This document shows, in pieces, positions 11,904-26,600 of a stretch of DNA of 64,000 bases (its first letter is position 1; each line of letters opens with the position of its first letter). The notes under the pieces were generated by a model. It made no database searches. It was given only the letters and a program-made list of their open reading frames with translations, and had not been told where the DNA came from. This stretch comes from Glandiceps talaboti (Eukaryota; Hemichordata; Enteropneusta; Spengelidae). The position numbers and the translations under genes are program-made. The stretch is from assembly GCF_964340395.1 (NCBI RefSeq), contig NC_135560.1, forward strand, positions 8,137,598 through 8,201,597. Direction: 5' to 3'.

Positions 11904-12120
11904 GTGACTGTGATACCTACATACTTACATACATACCTACCTACAGACAGACATTCGGTTATACAATATGCAGACGATGGATTGCAATAGTCCAACATAC
12001 TCTACTAATAGTGTATGTATTCATAGACCCTCCACGAAGGGTCTATGATGTATTGTAGTACTGTACTAATGTCTTGAAATAATCGATGATTCACCGTAAG
12101 ATTATTACGTAATGTTCCAG

Positions 12121-12390
12121 CCTACCTGTAGACTTGAACCACTTTCGCTACTACACTATTTCACTATCCTAACTGACATTTTGAATTTTCGCTCCGTAAA
12201 TATCAGTTAGGATAGCGGAATTAGTAGTGATAGTCGTTCAAGTCTACAGATAGGCTAGTCCTGCTTGCATACGGAGGAATTCGGGACTCGATTCTGACAA
12301 TTGTCTCTCCCCTCCCCCTGGTGTTTAGAGTCAAGTCAGTAATACAGACTCGTGCACCGTCATGTAAGCAGGACTACAGATAGGCTAGCA
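12121..12390. repeat. Complex inverted/direct repeat (foldback-like)
   Basis: The arm at 12121-12139 is repeated inverted at 12236-12254 (18 of 19 bases). Inside it CTATCCTAACTGA is mirrored by TCAGTTAGGATAG. A 13-bp direct repeat ACAGATAGGCTAG recurs at 12246-12258 and 12376-12388, and AGTCCTGCTT is mirrored by AAGCAGGACT. No coding capacity. Confidence 0.55.
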
Positions 12391-13653
12391 GTAACACTAG
12401 TATGTGCAGTGAAGTGTGTTTAGATGTACATCAGTTTGTGTTTACAAAGTATGAGTCACTGTATCGTTGATACCGAATTACTACAGGTATATCTACATTG
12501 TTATAATGCTCCTGTTGGATCGGGACGTGAAACGTTTCACAAACACTTGCATTGTTAGAGAATACTCACCGTAATATCTTCGTGCACAGTACAGACTACA
12601 CTCTACAGATTACGAATTCGATTTACGGTACTGAGCTAGCCCCATTTTCTAACCACACACAACTATTGTAGCCCTCTGTTTACGACAAATGTCACAATAT
12701 CCACGTGAATCAACCAATTGTAATACCGTGACCCAGTGGTATTTATCACCTGAATGAATGTGTATACATGCGTCGTAACCAACACAATAACCTTCAACCT
12801 TTTAGTGCGCCCTCTGTGGTGAATAATCATAATCTAAAACTTCAAGTCAAATCCTCACGTCTTTACGTCAATTACGTTTAATCTGATTAAAATCCGATGT
12901 AGATGTCGGCTAATCGTTCATTGTTATTTTACCTCGGTATTCAAGTTTGCTTGAATTGACCTAGCTTCCTATTACATCATGTTTTTACGTTTTCCTCGTG
13001 GTGGTCGCCTCCTCTAGATATATGGTGACAATGCTAGTGATCTTAAATCTTGAGAAATTTTGTGTGATTTCTTTTACAAATTTAAGAAGGAGCCAATTAC
13101 TTTTAATTATTGTATTTCTGATGTTAACCTTACTCGAGTAAAGAATGTTAAGGAATCGCCCCCCGTCCCCTTTTTAGCTCCGATCAACTCTTCATACAAC
13201 TTTTTGAATCATGCTGACGAACTATACAACGTACAATAAACCATGGCAGTTATAAGAACACACATTTCACATTGTGTTTATATAATTCATTTGATATGAA
13301 CAAAACCAAAACTTGTTCATATCACAGGCTATATAATAACCATAAAGAGTAGAGAGAAAAGGAAATACTACACCAGCAAGAAAACAAGACATCAATCTGA
13401 TAAATTGATATGGTCATATTTATGAGGTATTACAAGTTTATTCATATGGGTGGGCTAAAATGTTTATGCTAATTTTACGGCTATATTACTATCTTGATAA
13501 TATGTCTCTGTCACTCGTTATAAACCGTGAATCAAATACAGCAAAAAGTACTTGAAGTGATAGGGCTTACAGCATTCACAAAGTCAAGCACCTTATATTT
13601 ATATTATAATATATATTTCTTGGACATTTATAGTAATCACCTGACCATCATTA

Positions 13654-13947
13654 CATCATTACATTACATTACATTACATTATAATAATACATTACATTAC
13701 ATTACTTTATATCACATTACATTACATTACATTACATTACATTACATTACATTACAATACTTTATATTACATTACATTACATTACATTACATTACATTAC
13801 AATACATTGCAATACTTTATATTACATTACAATACATTATAATATTACAATACTTTACATTACATTACATTACATTGCATTACATTACATTACATTACAT
13901 TACATTACATTACATTACATTACATTACATTACATTACATTACATTG
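13654..13947 (+). repeat. (CATTA)n pentanucleotide satellite
   Basis: About 290 bp of ATTAC units with scattered single-base and one-unit variants (CATTG, CTTTATAT). The 143-residue frame across it is repeat translation. Confidence 0.95.
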
Positions 13948-14106
13948 CCTTGTTTTAGATTGCACTATTGAACTCCATGAATGATATCATATTATATGTA
14001 TAACTAAATGTACATGTATAATAAAATGTTAGCACATTTAGATCACTTACATAAACAAGCTTAAGTCGCCTCTCTACTATAGGATACTGCAGTATAGGTC
14101 ATAATG

Positions 14107-14892
14107 TGATGTGATGCGATGAGATATGTAGATGTGATGTGATGTGATGCGATGTGATGTGGCATAAAAGGCATGACATGATGTTGTGTGGTGTGGTGTG
14201 GTGTGGTGTGGTGTGGTGTGGTGTGGTATGGTGTGGTGTGGTGTGGTGTGATGCGATGTGATGCGATATTATATGAATGATATGATATGATATGACGTTG
14301 TATATATAATGTATTTATTATATGAGCTATTGTATGAGATATGATACGGTATGATATGCAGTGATATGATACGGTATGATATGGTGTGGTGTGGTATGGT
14401 ATGGTGTGGTATGGTGGAATAGAAAAGGATAGGATAGGTTATGGTAAGATACGATAATTATGATATATACAATACATGAAATGTAACGTTCATAGAACTA
14501 GGGTCTATGAGTTTTCTTGTAAGCTTGATGTGTTGCAATGATATGATATGATATGCAATGATATGCAATGATATGATATGATATGATATGATATGATATG
14601 ATATGATATGATATGACATGACATGACATGACATGATATGATATGATATGATATGATATGATATGATAGATATAATGATATGATATGATATGATATGATA
14701 TGATATGATGATATGATAGATATAATGATATGATATGATATGATATGATATGATGTGATATGATATGATATGATAGATATAATGATATGATATGATATGA
14801 TATGATATGATATGATATGATATGATATGATGATAGATATAATGATATGATATGATATGATATGATATGATGATATGATAGATATAATGATA
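14107..14892 (+). repeat. Pentanucleotide satellite: (GATGT)/(GTGTG) then (TGATA)n
   Basis: The first part (14107-14460) is GATGT and GTGTG units. The second (14536-14892) is TGATA units interrupted several times by the same GATAGATATAATGATATG phrase, which suggests a higher-order unit. The gap from 14893 to 15377 holds nothing recognisable. Confidence 0.9.
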
Positions 14893-15377
14893 TGACAGCT
14901 TATGTCACGACATACAATTTATCTTACTTAAGAATCATTGATATAAATATACATTCATAATATACATATCCAACCCCTTTCCACATCCTAAACAAATGGT
15001 TCACTCATAAAAATCATACTTTATTTTTTAGTTAAAGGCGATGATTAAGATCCATTTTCTTATTCTAACCCTGGAGTAGCATTTTAAGATGTTTTATTAT
15101 TAAGATTGACAGCTGTGATGACGAAGCGTATTCAAGTATGATGCCAGAGTATGATGCGGCGTAGCATCGAATCCGGAAGCTCCAATATTCCACCGCTACA
15201 AATATATTCCACATTCTTTTCATTGTAAATCTTGATAATGGTTCGAACGTTCTTGATCTTCGTTTGTTCCACGCATTTTTCTAGACGCGTTTTGTTTAGC
15301 ATTCTACGGACATCAGCGCATCCGCATACATATGTGTATGTGTTATCTGCGTGCTACGTAACTTCGTAAGCCTATAA

Positions 15378-16464
15378 ATGCGTACATTTCTCGTGTTATT
15401 TTACGCCATCATGGTCACCACGGCGACCTTCTGTAAAGACAGTGGGTCAGATGATGGGATTGAAGTCATCGACTTGAATCAGTTCGGTGAGACACCTAGC
15501 TGTCAAACTCGGAACAGTCCCACCAAACATCGTGCCGCTGGCACCAATGGCAAGAAGAATGAGGCGAAAGGGAAGAAAAAGAAGTCAAAAAGGAAGAGAG
15601 AGGGGAAGAAAAATAGAGGGGTTCAGAGCGAACACCTACAGACATCGGCCTTGAAGAGGGAACCCGAAGAGAAGTTGAACTTGACCAAATCTGACGTTTT
15701 CAATGGTAATCGGAAAAGTGACAAGCCTGCAGGGATTGCAGTACCCGTGTCAACCGGTTCTGTGGGTTGTTTTGGATCCATTACCAAACTCTTTTCCCGA
15801 CTACGGGAGTGGATTCAGCTTAAACGTGGTCGCGTTGTACCAATTGGCGTGACGACTCCTGGCCATTGTGGTACTGATCCGTTCCGTTCAACAGCACCTT
15901 TATTAGGACCCCGCAACCAGTCTCCATCATTTGGTACCACAACCTGTCGAGGTAATGGAATTGGCGATAATGTACAACGGATTTTAGGTAAGTCTGATTC
16001 AATATATCTGTAACATAGTATTTGGTGTCTTGTTAGAATTTCAGATGATAATGAATTTCTGAGGAATTCATTAATTTTCTATAATCTGATCAATGATTAG
16101 CTAGCATCGATTGATATGCAGGTCTATAGTACATCTGAAATAAATTATAATATATAATTTTTTTTGTTCAGACACCGATATTGGATCATCAAAGAAAACT
16201 GCCGCCGAAGACGACCGGAAAAATATCGCTTACAAAATAGAATTCGACATTTCAAAGCCGATCCGTCTACCGCCCCTGAAAATACGCCAATCAAAGTCTA
16301 CATCCCTTCCACCCATAAATGTGTTTGAACTGGAGGCTAAGCTAAGACAAGCAGAAGAGCGTCGCATGGCCATGGTTGCACAAAAGAAAGAAAAGGCAGC
16401 TTCTATGAGTCATCGCATGGGTCTTCCCAAACACAAATCGGAAATGGACACCAAAGCCAAGAAA

Positions 16465-16470
<6 letters not shown>
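15378..16470 (+). CDS. Secretory-signal protein with stathmin-like C-terminal segment (302 aa)
   Basis: Two exons, 15378-15987 and 16172-16470, joined by a phase-1 GT-AG intron. Residues 1-20 are a clear signal-peptide-like hydrophobic run (FLVLFYAIMV), followed by a Cys at about 19. Residues 40-90 are strongly basic (GKKKKSKRKREGKK). The last 95 residues contain a Pro/Leu segment (LPPLKIRQSKS) and a helix ELEAKLRQAEERR, which resembles the start of the stathmin helix; stathmins sequester tubulin. The rest of the stathmin helix is absent. The match is short, so a stathmin-family call is tentative and an unrelated coiled coil is possible. Basis for the start: first ATG with a signal-like N-terminus. 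TATAA lies directly before the ATG, too close to be its TATA box. Confidence 0.45.

Positions 16471-16515
<45 letters not shown>
16469..16515 (+). repeat. 47-A run starting at the stop codon
   Basis: The last two bases of the TAA stop are the first of 47 consecutive A residues. The unique sequence that follows (CCATAAAAAG) shows it is genomic. Confidence 0.95.
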
Positions 16516-18208
<1,693 letters not shown>

Positions 18209-19742
18209 ATGGGAGCTTACGCAAACCTGTGTGAAAAATTAACCAACGCTATTGGCATCAAAAACCAGCTGGTTCGCGAGTGTTTAGCAGAGTTCATCGG
18301 AACATTCATACTTCTGGTGAGTAAAAATATAAATGTTAACTTTCTATGACGCTGATTATCAATAATCCTCTTTCTATCAGGGGTATTTATTTGTACACAA
18401 TTTTAACTCAACTAGCTGCATTTACTTTATTGTTGTGTATAAATTCATGTATGTTAGGAGTCAATCCTACTCGACCTGCCCGCTACATATATGCTACAGG
18501 TTCATAGATATAAAACGCTCTTATCATTTCAAATATACTTTAGGGGTCATTCCTATCAATTTGACGATAAAAGCCGCCGCGGTCAATTCATGTAATCGCC
18601 AACTTTACGTCACGAATCAGATAAGATAGTCACTGTTATGGTAACTCTATCTAGTATATTTTGAAAACAGTTTTGTGTCGTTATTTCATAAATGATTATT
18701 TGATAGTAAATACAGATTTTATTAAGTTGTAAACAAAAATATCATTGGCTTGCTTTTATTGAACATTATATAGTACATATATATAGTTACACAAGATGAC
18801 AAGTCTGATCACATACTAATACATATGTTAGGGCGTTCGTATATGTTATGATTCTGATCGTAATACATTGTAAAAATGTCAGTAGACTTGGATTAAATTT
18901 GTTTTAAAAAAGTATTTAAAATAGTAAGTGTATATATTAGTTGTATTTTCATTTCAAAATCATACTTTAACAGTCTGAATGACATATAGAAATGACAATT
19001 GAAGTCAGAAGGAAACTGCGTACCGTTTGTTTTGTCAAAAGTTCCAATTTAAGCGAAAATTATCGCTGAGTTACGCGCTCATGGGGTCGCCATTGTAAAA
19101 TCTGGTATCTTGTGATTTTGCCTAATCATGTCGTAGATGGCGTCAATTTTTTAAACTTATTTCGCCAGATTGAAGAATTATAAGATTGTTTGGGTAAAGA
19201 GAAACATAGACTTAAGTATGGCTGACCTGACATACGTTGGCAAGTTTACTTGAACGTAGTCGAAACGCCAGACCTAGAGTAGAGATATGATATGATCGAT
19301 CACATGCACAAATTTATCAACTTGTCAAAGCTGGAGACATCGATGGGCTATATTTATCAATGGTCATTAATGAGTTTTCCCTTAGATACTGTACATACAT
19401 ACATGTTGTCTTTTCCAAAGAACAAATGTCAAAAAATTGTAATGTTCTCTCTTATTAAAAAAACTGTTTGAAGTTTGTACTAGGTAATAAGTCAGAGTAC
19501 CGATATCAGACACTTTTTCTTTCTTCAGCCAAATTGAAGGAATTTGGAAGCACCTTCACTTTAGTTTTTTTTTCTTTCTTCGACTGATGGAAGGGCTTTA
19601 GCTTTTAAGTACGAACATAATTTATCATTCTATTTGTCATATTATAAACGTTGAGGGATATGAGTGGTTTTTTGACGATAAACAGCCTGTCAAATCTTGT
19701 AATGAGAGCTCGTAAAATGATCACTACGGTGTTGTCGGACAA

Positions 19743-19775
<33 letters not shown>

Positions 19776-20975
19776 CAACAACAACAGCAACAACAACAAC
19801 AACAACAACAACAACTTCATTAAAAAAACATCTGCTTTATCTCATAACAACATCAACAGCAACTCAGTGCCACTAGCACGACTAACATGCAAGTGCTCGT
19901 CGTATACTCCTGTGAGAGGGCCGGGCGTGGGGTGATAAATCGAAGTAATTTTGTGGCCAGGGGGGGGGGAGGAAGTGGGGATCCTCCCCACACAACCAAG
20001 ATTGTTGTCACACCACATTATTTCAAAATAGACCCGGCTGTTCTCATATCTAATCGTCTAAGAATAAATGTCAATGTTTCGAATATCTGTGTCTAAGAAA
20101 TCTGACAAAATGGACTAGTAGTAAATTTGACTCGGCAGAGACCTGGCTGGCATGATATAAATCATGGCATGGGTAATTGTATGCAAGTATTGGAAGTTAA
20201 TGAAGCTCAAAATTACCACAGCAGAATTCGTAAAATATCATACCCTCTAGAGGCACTGAAATACCAAAACGGAGCGTCCCTGTATATCACACTATAGGAG
20301 ATACCCCCCCCCCCCCCCGTACTGCATTTACTTCGATTCTATACTTTGAACTGCCACCGGCAAATCATGACCACCGTATCACCATAACTCAGTACCACTT
20401 AAAACCCATTACTCTCATTATACGACAGATATATGGAGATGGCTCTGTGGCACAAAATGTACTGAGTAGAGGGGAGTATGGTGAATTCCTATCCATCAAT
20501 TGGGCATGGGGAATTGGTGTCACGATGGCCGTGTACTTCGCCTATGGCGTTTCGGGTAAGAACTTGAAGACATTTTCGATATCTTGAAAATTGACGGTAA
20601 ACTACTACAGGTATGTGTGTCTGATATTTCTCACAAATTGACTTTGACAAGTTTGTCCTAATCAAGTTGGCAGCGATCGATATACTATGGAAGAGTTGTC
20701 ACTAGATATATTCTAGGCTTATATCCGATTACGGACTGTACAACACAATGTTAGACTAAATGACATCGTTATGGACCCATCTCTTGCTGTTCATTTTAGT
20801 TTAGGGGGAGGGACACCTTGCCTTAGCGTGTTTGTTTGTTTGTTTGTTTGTTTGTTTGTTTGTTTGTATGTATGTATGTATGTATGTATGTATGTATGTA
20901 TGTATGTATGTATGTATGTATGTATGTATGTATGTATGTGTGTGTGTGTGTGTCTGTGTGTGTGTGCGTGCGTGC

Positions 20976-21016
<41 letters not shown>

Positions 21017-23552
21017 CGTGCGTGCGTGTCTGTATTGCTCAATTTTAACATTTTAAGATTCGATATTATTAAATGTGTTCGTATAGGGGAGCGCCACTAC
21101 AGGAAGTAAAAGTAATTTCATAAACATTTCACATAATTTTCGCTCGGTTACAAATAAACGCCAAATTGATTAATTGTATGAAAATATCTTTGTTTCCTGG
21201 AGTGGTTTTCTCTTTGAACACACAAACCGCAAGTTTGTCAAACGTCTCATCTTGTCTCCTCTCTTACCTACAGGTGCTCATATTAATCCAGCTGTGACAC
21301 TAGCCATGTCAACCATCGGACGTTTTCCATGGTACAAGTTACCACTGTATATGCTAATGCAATTCCTCGGTGCTTTTCTGGCAGCGGCTTGTGTATATGG
21401 AGTATATTATGGTATGTATGTATGTATGTATGTATGTATGTATGTATGTATGTATGTATGTATGTATGTATGTATGTATGTATGTATGTATGTATGTATG
21501 TATGTATGTATGTGTGTATGTATGTGTGTGTGTATGTGTGTGTATGTGTGTGTATGTATGTATGTATGTATGTATGTATGTGTGTGTATGTATGTATGTA
21601 TGTATGTATGTATGTATGTATGTATGTATGTATGTATGCATGTAAGTTGATCACAGTACAATCACATACTAATTATGTGAAGGATATAACTTCTATCATT
21701 CGATTTCAGATGCTATCGATGCATTTGATGGCGGTGTAAGGCAAGTCATAGGACCCAATGCAACTGCTGGTATTTTTGCAACCTATCCAAAGGATTTCTT
21801 AAGAATTGAAAGTGGATTAGGCGATCAGGTAAGTTTATACTTTTAAATGGCAATGAGAATGAATTTTTTAATCAATAAAACAGCTTTGCTATGAATTTTT
21901 CTTACTATGAAAAGTAGATGTGAAACAACATAGACAAAGTCCATGTTTGTAAATCGTTAATAGCAAAAAATTAACAAACTGGGCGATCACTTTCTTTCTT
22001 TTTTTTTTGGGGGGGGGGGTTATTGAGTTGGACTTGGTGCATATAGTTTCACGTTGTAAACCCTGGTTGTCAAGTAGTTGTTTATTAATTAAAAATCCAA
22101 AATACATGCCCATTTCTCATATTACAGGCAAAAAGGCGCGTCTCCCCTCTAACATTATACACCAGGCCTCAGACCACTATAACAATGTATAGCCTGGGTC
22201 GGGTCATATATAATTGAATAGACTCCATGTCACGTGACTGCTATGACACCATCTAGTGTGTAAGCGATAGCGAACAAACGCCGTGTCAACGACAGCGAGC
22301 GAACCATGGTAATCAAAGAACATGTGACATTCACTTATTTCAAGTACAAACGACTATTTCTACTTTAGGGAAAAGATAAGGTCCTGCCGAGATTTGAACT
22401 CGGATCGCTGGATTCAGAGTCCAGAGTGCTAACCATTACACCACAGGACCTCATACATACATATTTGAAAAGGTCATAAACCTTCCTATGTAATCGGCTC
22501 AAGGACACTATACTGACAGCGATCAAAGATTATAACACACACTTCATCGATGCGTTAAATTCTTCTTAATATCGGATAGTCCTACTCGACGTGTGCTCAT
22601 ACAATTTACATGCAATTTCCTTTTAAATGAGCCGGCTTGGAAATTCTTTAAGTCGAGAAACGAAAAAAAAAACACAAAAAACCGCACGTCACTGAGTTTC
22701 ATCACCAGCATTCGGGGGTACATTCAACGGTTAGGGCTTATTGTGGTATTTCCAATGTGCATGTAGGAAGACAAAACAAATTGCGTTTAAATAATATTTG
22801 CAATTAATCTCTGTGAATTGTAGATATTAAAAATCGTGACATCAATAGCTTTTACAGCCGTAATTTTCTAGATTTCGAACAAACTTGTTCAAAACAAAAG
22901 TTCGAGGGTGAATACACATGTTTGGTCGCCATTGGCCGTGCGCCCGCGAGTGGTGTCGAAGTGTAAATCACTAAAATGTATAGGTAGAAAGGGAAAAACA
23001 GGTCTTTAGTTACCAGCATTAGGCACATGTTTCTTTTTAATTCTTACGTACGTGTTTATGAAGAAAACATTGATTTAAAGCTCTCAGATGACAGGTGCAA
23101 CCCAAGTGAAAACAGTGTCACATACAAAATGAACTTGAGATATTTTGTACCTAAAAAGCGTTCTAATGCTAAGAAAGACCAAAATGATATGGATTTAATG
23201 GCTTCTATTGTCTGAAACCCAGCAAGTTTGGACACAAAGGAAGAGATTCCAATTAGATACAATGAAGCATATATAACAAAAGAAAGCAACTGGATGAAAC
23301 AATGGAGAAAACTATTATTAGCGAGAACAATGAGAGTGTGAATTGATCTCCAGTTGTATTTGTATATAGCCTTTTAACGTAAAGTCAAGTTCAAACTGAC
23401 AGTGCGAAAGAAACTATTATATGCAATATCGGGATGAACGGCAGGAGTCTACTGACGTCAGTGACGGGTTTATATCAAACCAACTTTAATAGTAATAGGT
23501 ACTTCAATGTATGTATGTATGTATGTATGTATGTATGTCTATCTTGCTGTTT

Positions 23553-23607
<55 letters not shown>

Positions 23608-26600
23608 AAATCCTATTTATTCGTTCATGCAAAGCATTATTTTTGACAATTATTCTTATCACATTTTGTTTATTTTTCCGCTACCCGAGTTTTACCCAGT
23701 ATTTTCGACTGAACTCATTCTGTAAGGGTTGTGGGCTTGACTAGTTCTGTAGAACTATTCCTACAACCCCCACCAGGTCCATGTAATTACTGATGTACAT
23801 GTATTTGATTGAATATTCTTTGACTTAATTTAATTTATATATTTTGTTAATTTATTTGTTATGTATGTTTTTTCCTGTTGAAATCAATAAACCAAAACCA
23901 AACTTATTACAGTTTCAAAGGAATAGAATTTATATACGTTGTATTGCTAGTCGGCAATACATGACATAATAATATTTTAATAGTAAGGTATTTTTGATAC
24001 ATTTCTTAAGAAAAAATTACGTCATTATATGCAAATATTAAGAACTTCAAACCAATGAACTGTCTCAAATGACTAGTGACGTGAAACTTGACATTTAAAT
24101 AAAAATTGTAGTACGATTTTAATATGCTTTACATATTGAGAAACGCCTCTTTTTCTGGGCCGGCTATATCTGTTATAACTTGGAGTGTTTTGGGGATAGA
24201 ACTATCTACTCGAACTTGATCTCTTCTTCGATCTGGAAGGTGAATCTGGGTGGATTAACTCGGCTGGATGATCTATCTGTCCGTGATCAATCCAGCTGGA
24301 CTATCTATGTTATCATAACCTCATCTTGACTGGTGAGCCAGATGCTACGAAATAAATCATCTCAAAATTATATTCTGTTGTGTCCCTGTGCAGTGATTCT
24401 GAGCGTACCTCTTGCAATCTCAGACCACTAACGAAGTAGCGGTCTGAGTTGCAAGTTAATTCCCTGCGAGAAGTTATCGTTAGTTGGATCGACTTTGAAA
24501 AGAGATTCAAGTTACCGTTGATAACAACAGTTACAAGCAGCGCCAGTGGGCATTTTTTCTGAAGTTTAATTTTTTGCCAGTGTATGGTTGAAGATTCTAT
24601 GAGGAAACTTTGACGTAAAAACTCGTATTCTTCCAAGTCATTGTATTTTTTTTTATGTGGGGGCTACGAAAAAATTGTACCCTAGCCGTAAAGAGGTCTT
24701 AGTTCAATTAGTATTGTAAAATACATGTCTGATATGGGAGGAATAAAACAATGGTCTACGATTGACATTTCTGTGTAACGATGTTTAATTTATATTTCAA
24801 ATTTAGAAAACAAAAATCAGATATGATGGCATACAAAAAAATACTTGCAAAATATTCAGTGTAGAGTTTCATATTGCTGTTAGAAAAAGTCAATTAAATG
24901 CATGCATGCACATATTAAGAAATGGGGACAGTTTTTGAAATTGATAACTTAAGAAAAGTTTCCGAATAATTTCCATCCACGAAAAGAGTTGTATCTTTGT
25001 AATAAGTCCAATAAAAAAGAGAAAGAAAAAGAGGTCTCAGTTGTATTAGGACGATGACTACTCCTTGATGAATAAATTAAATGTGATGGCAACGTCCTTT
25101 ATATAGGCCGTATATATGCCAGTACCCAGGGGAGTGAAATCCGATAAAGATTTGAAACTGATCACCGTGCTCTTTGTTGTGTTAAAGTTATATTCATTTC
25201 ATCAGACATTGTACCATGGCGACTACGATTACAAATTGACATGCAGACATATACCAATCTGTTTTGTAGCATAAATCACACACGATAATAAACATTGTCA
25301 ATTACAAGTCAACCAAACAAACATACCAGATATACTTCAAGTGGATAATCGCAACTTGTGTTATTTATACCTGTACATTATTAAATATACAAATGAAAGC
25401 ACAATATTGAGGGTCTCACGTAAATGAAGAAGTAATTCTCTTGACGATGTAACAGTTGATTTAAAAAGGTGTTTAATTGTTACATAATCACTTGAATGAT
25501 ATGAAACTTGTGAATATTGCCTCGGATTTTGTGTTAATTTTGTGCGGCTCAAGTAAAGTATCATTTTGGGCTAGCTCTGGATATATCAGTGCGCTCCGAT
25601 ACCTCATAACTCCAACACATCTACGTTACTTTGGAGTAATATAAGAGAGATGTGACGGAGTTATATGGAACGCACTATATCCAGCGCTACCTTTGAGCTA
25701 TAACATTTCTTGGTAAATCTGAAAATAAACAAACTCTAAATATGCCATGCTTCCATGCGTGATACAATGCCTAACAAAAAAATCGATAGCTGCTAGTCTT
25801 AAAAAAGTTTTAAAAGTTACCAAATAATGTATGTCGCAGGAATTGTCACTTTCAACTATTGAAAACTAATGATATGGTATATAGAATTTCATCAGACTGA
25901 TACAGTAGGGTATGGTACGTACTCACACAGATTGATTGAATAAGATGAAATTTATAATTAATATGTTATTTTGTTCTACACCAGATTTTTAGCACGATGT
26001 TATTGGTGGCCTGCATCATGGCGATCACAGACAAGAGAAATACAAAACCACCATCGGGGATGGAACCTTTGCTCATCGGTTTAATAGTGTTTGTTATTGG
26101 TTTATCGTTTGGTTTCAACTGCGGATACGCAATCAACCCCGCCAGAGATTTTGGGCCCAGGTTGTTTACTTATTGCGCTGGATACGGGTCGGAGGTGTGG
26201 ACGTAAGTACGAGTACTAGTTTTGTTGGATCAAGTGAGTTCATGATTCAACTAAAAAAATCGTTGATCATTTCACAGGAGTCCATGTTTTTCACTAGGAA
26301 TAAACACAACTTATATTATATATATAGTCGCTAGTCACTCCTTTTTTTTCATAGGGACACGTGGGTTTTTTTGGTTGTTGCTTTTCTTGTCTACAGGCTC
26401 AAAATGCAATAACGTTGTCACCTGAGTATATTTAATATTTCTTCTAACTGTATTCTGATACATTTGTAGTAGCAGGATTCGTGTCATGCTTTTGAAACAA
26501 AAATGACAATCTAAGAAATACTACTTGTCCCTGTGAAGTGCGCAGTCTAAGAAATACTACTTGTCCCCGTGAAGTGCGTAGTCTAAGAAATACTACTTGT

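Noticed and set aside
13527-13958. 143-codon frame rich in LHYIT
   Set aside because: It is the (CATTA)n satellite.
15378-16515. Processed retrogene
   Set aside because: A spliceable intron with matching phase separates two coding exons, so the A run alone does not make it a retrocopy.
20771-21739. Cys-Met-Tyr-Val and His-Thr-Tyr-Ile frames up to 158 codons, also near 27188, 46249 and 54049
   Set aside because: Translations of TATG, TG, ACAT and GA microsatellites; the only coding part is aquaporin exon 3 at 21274-21411.
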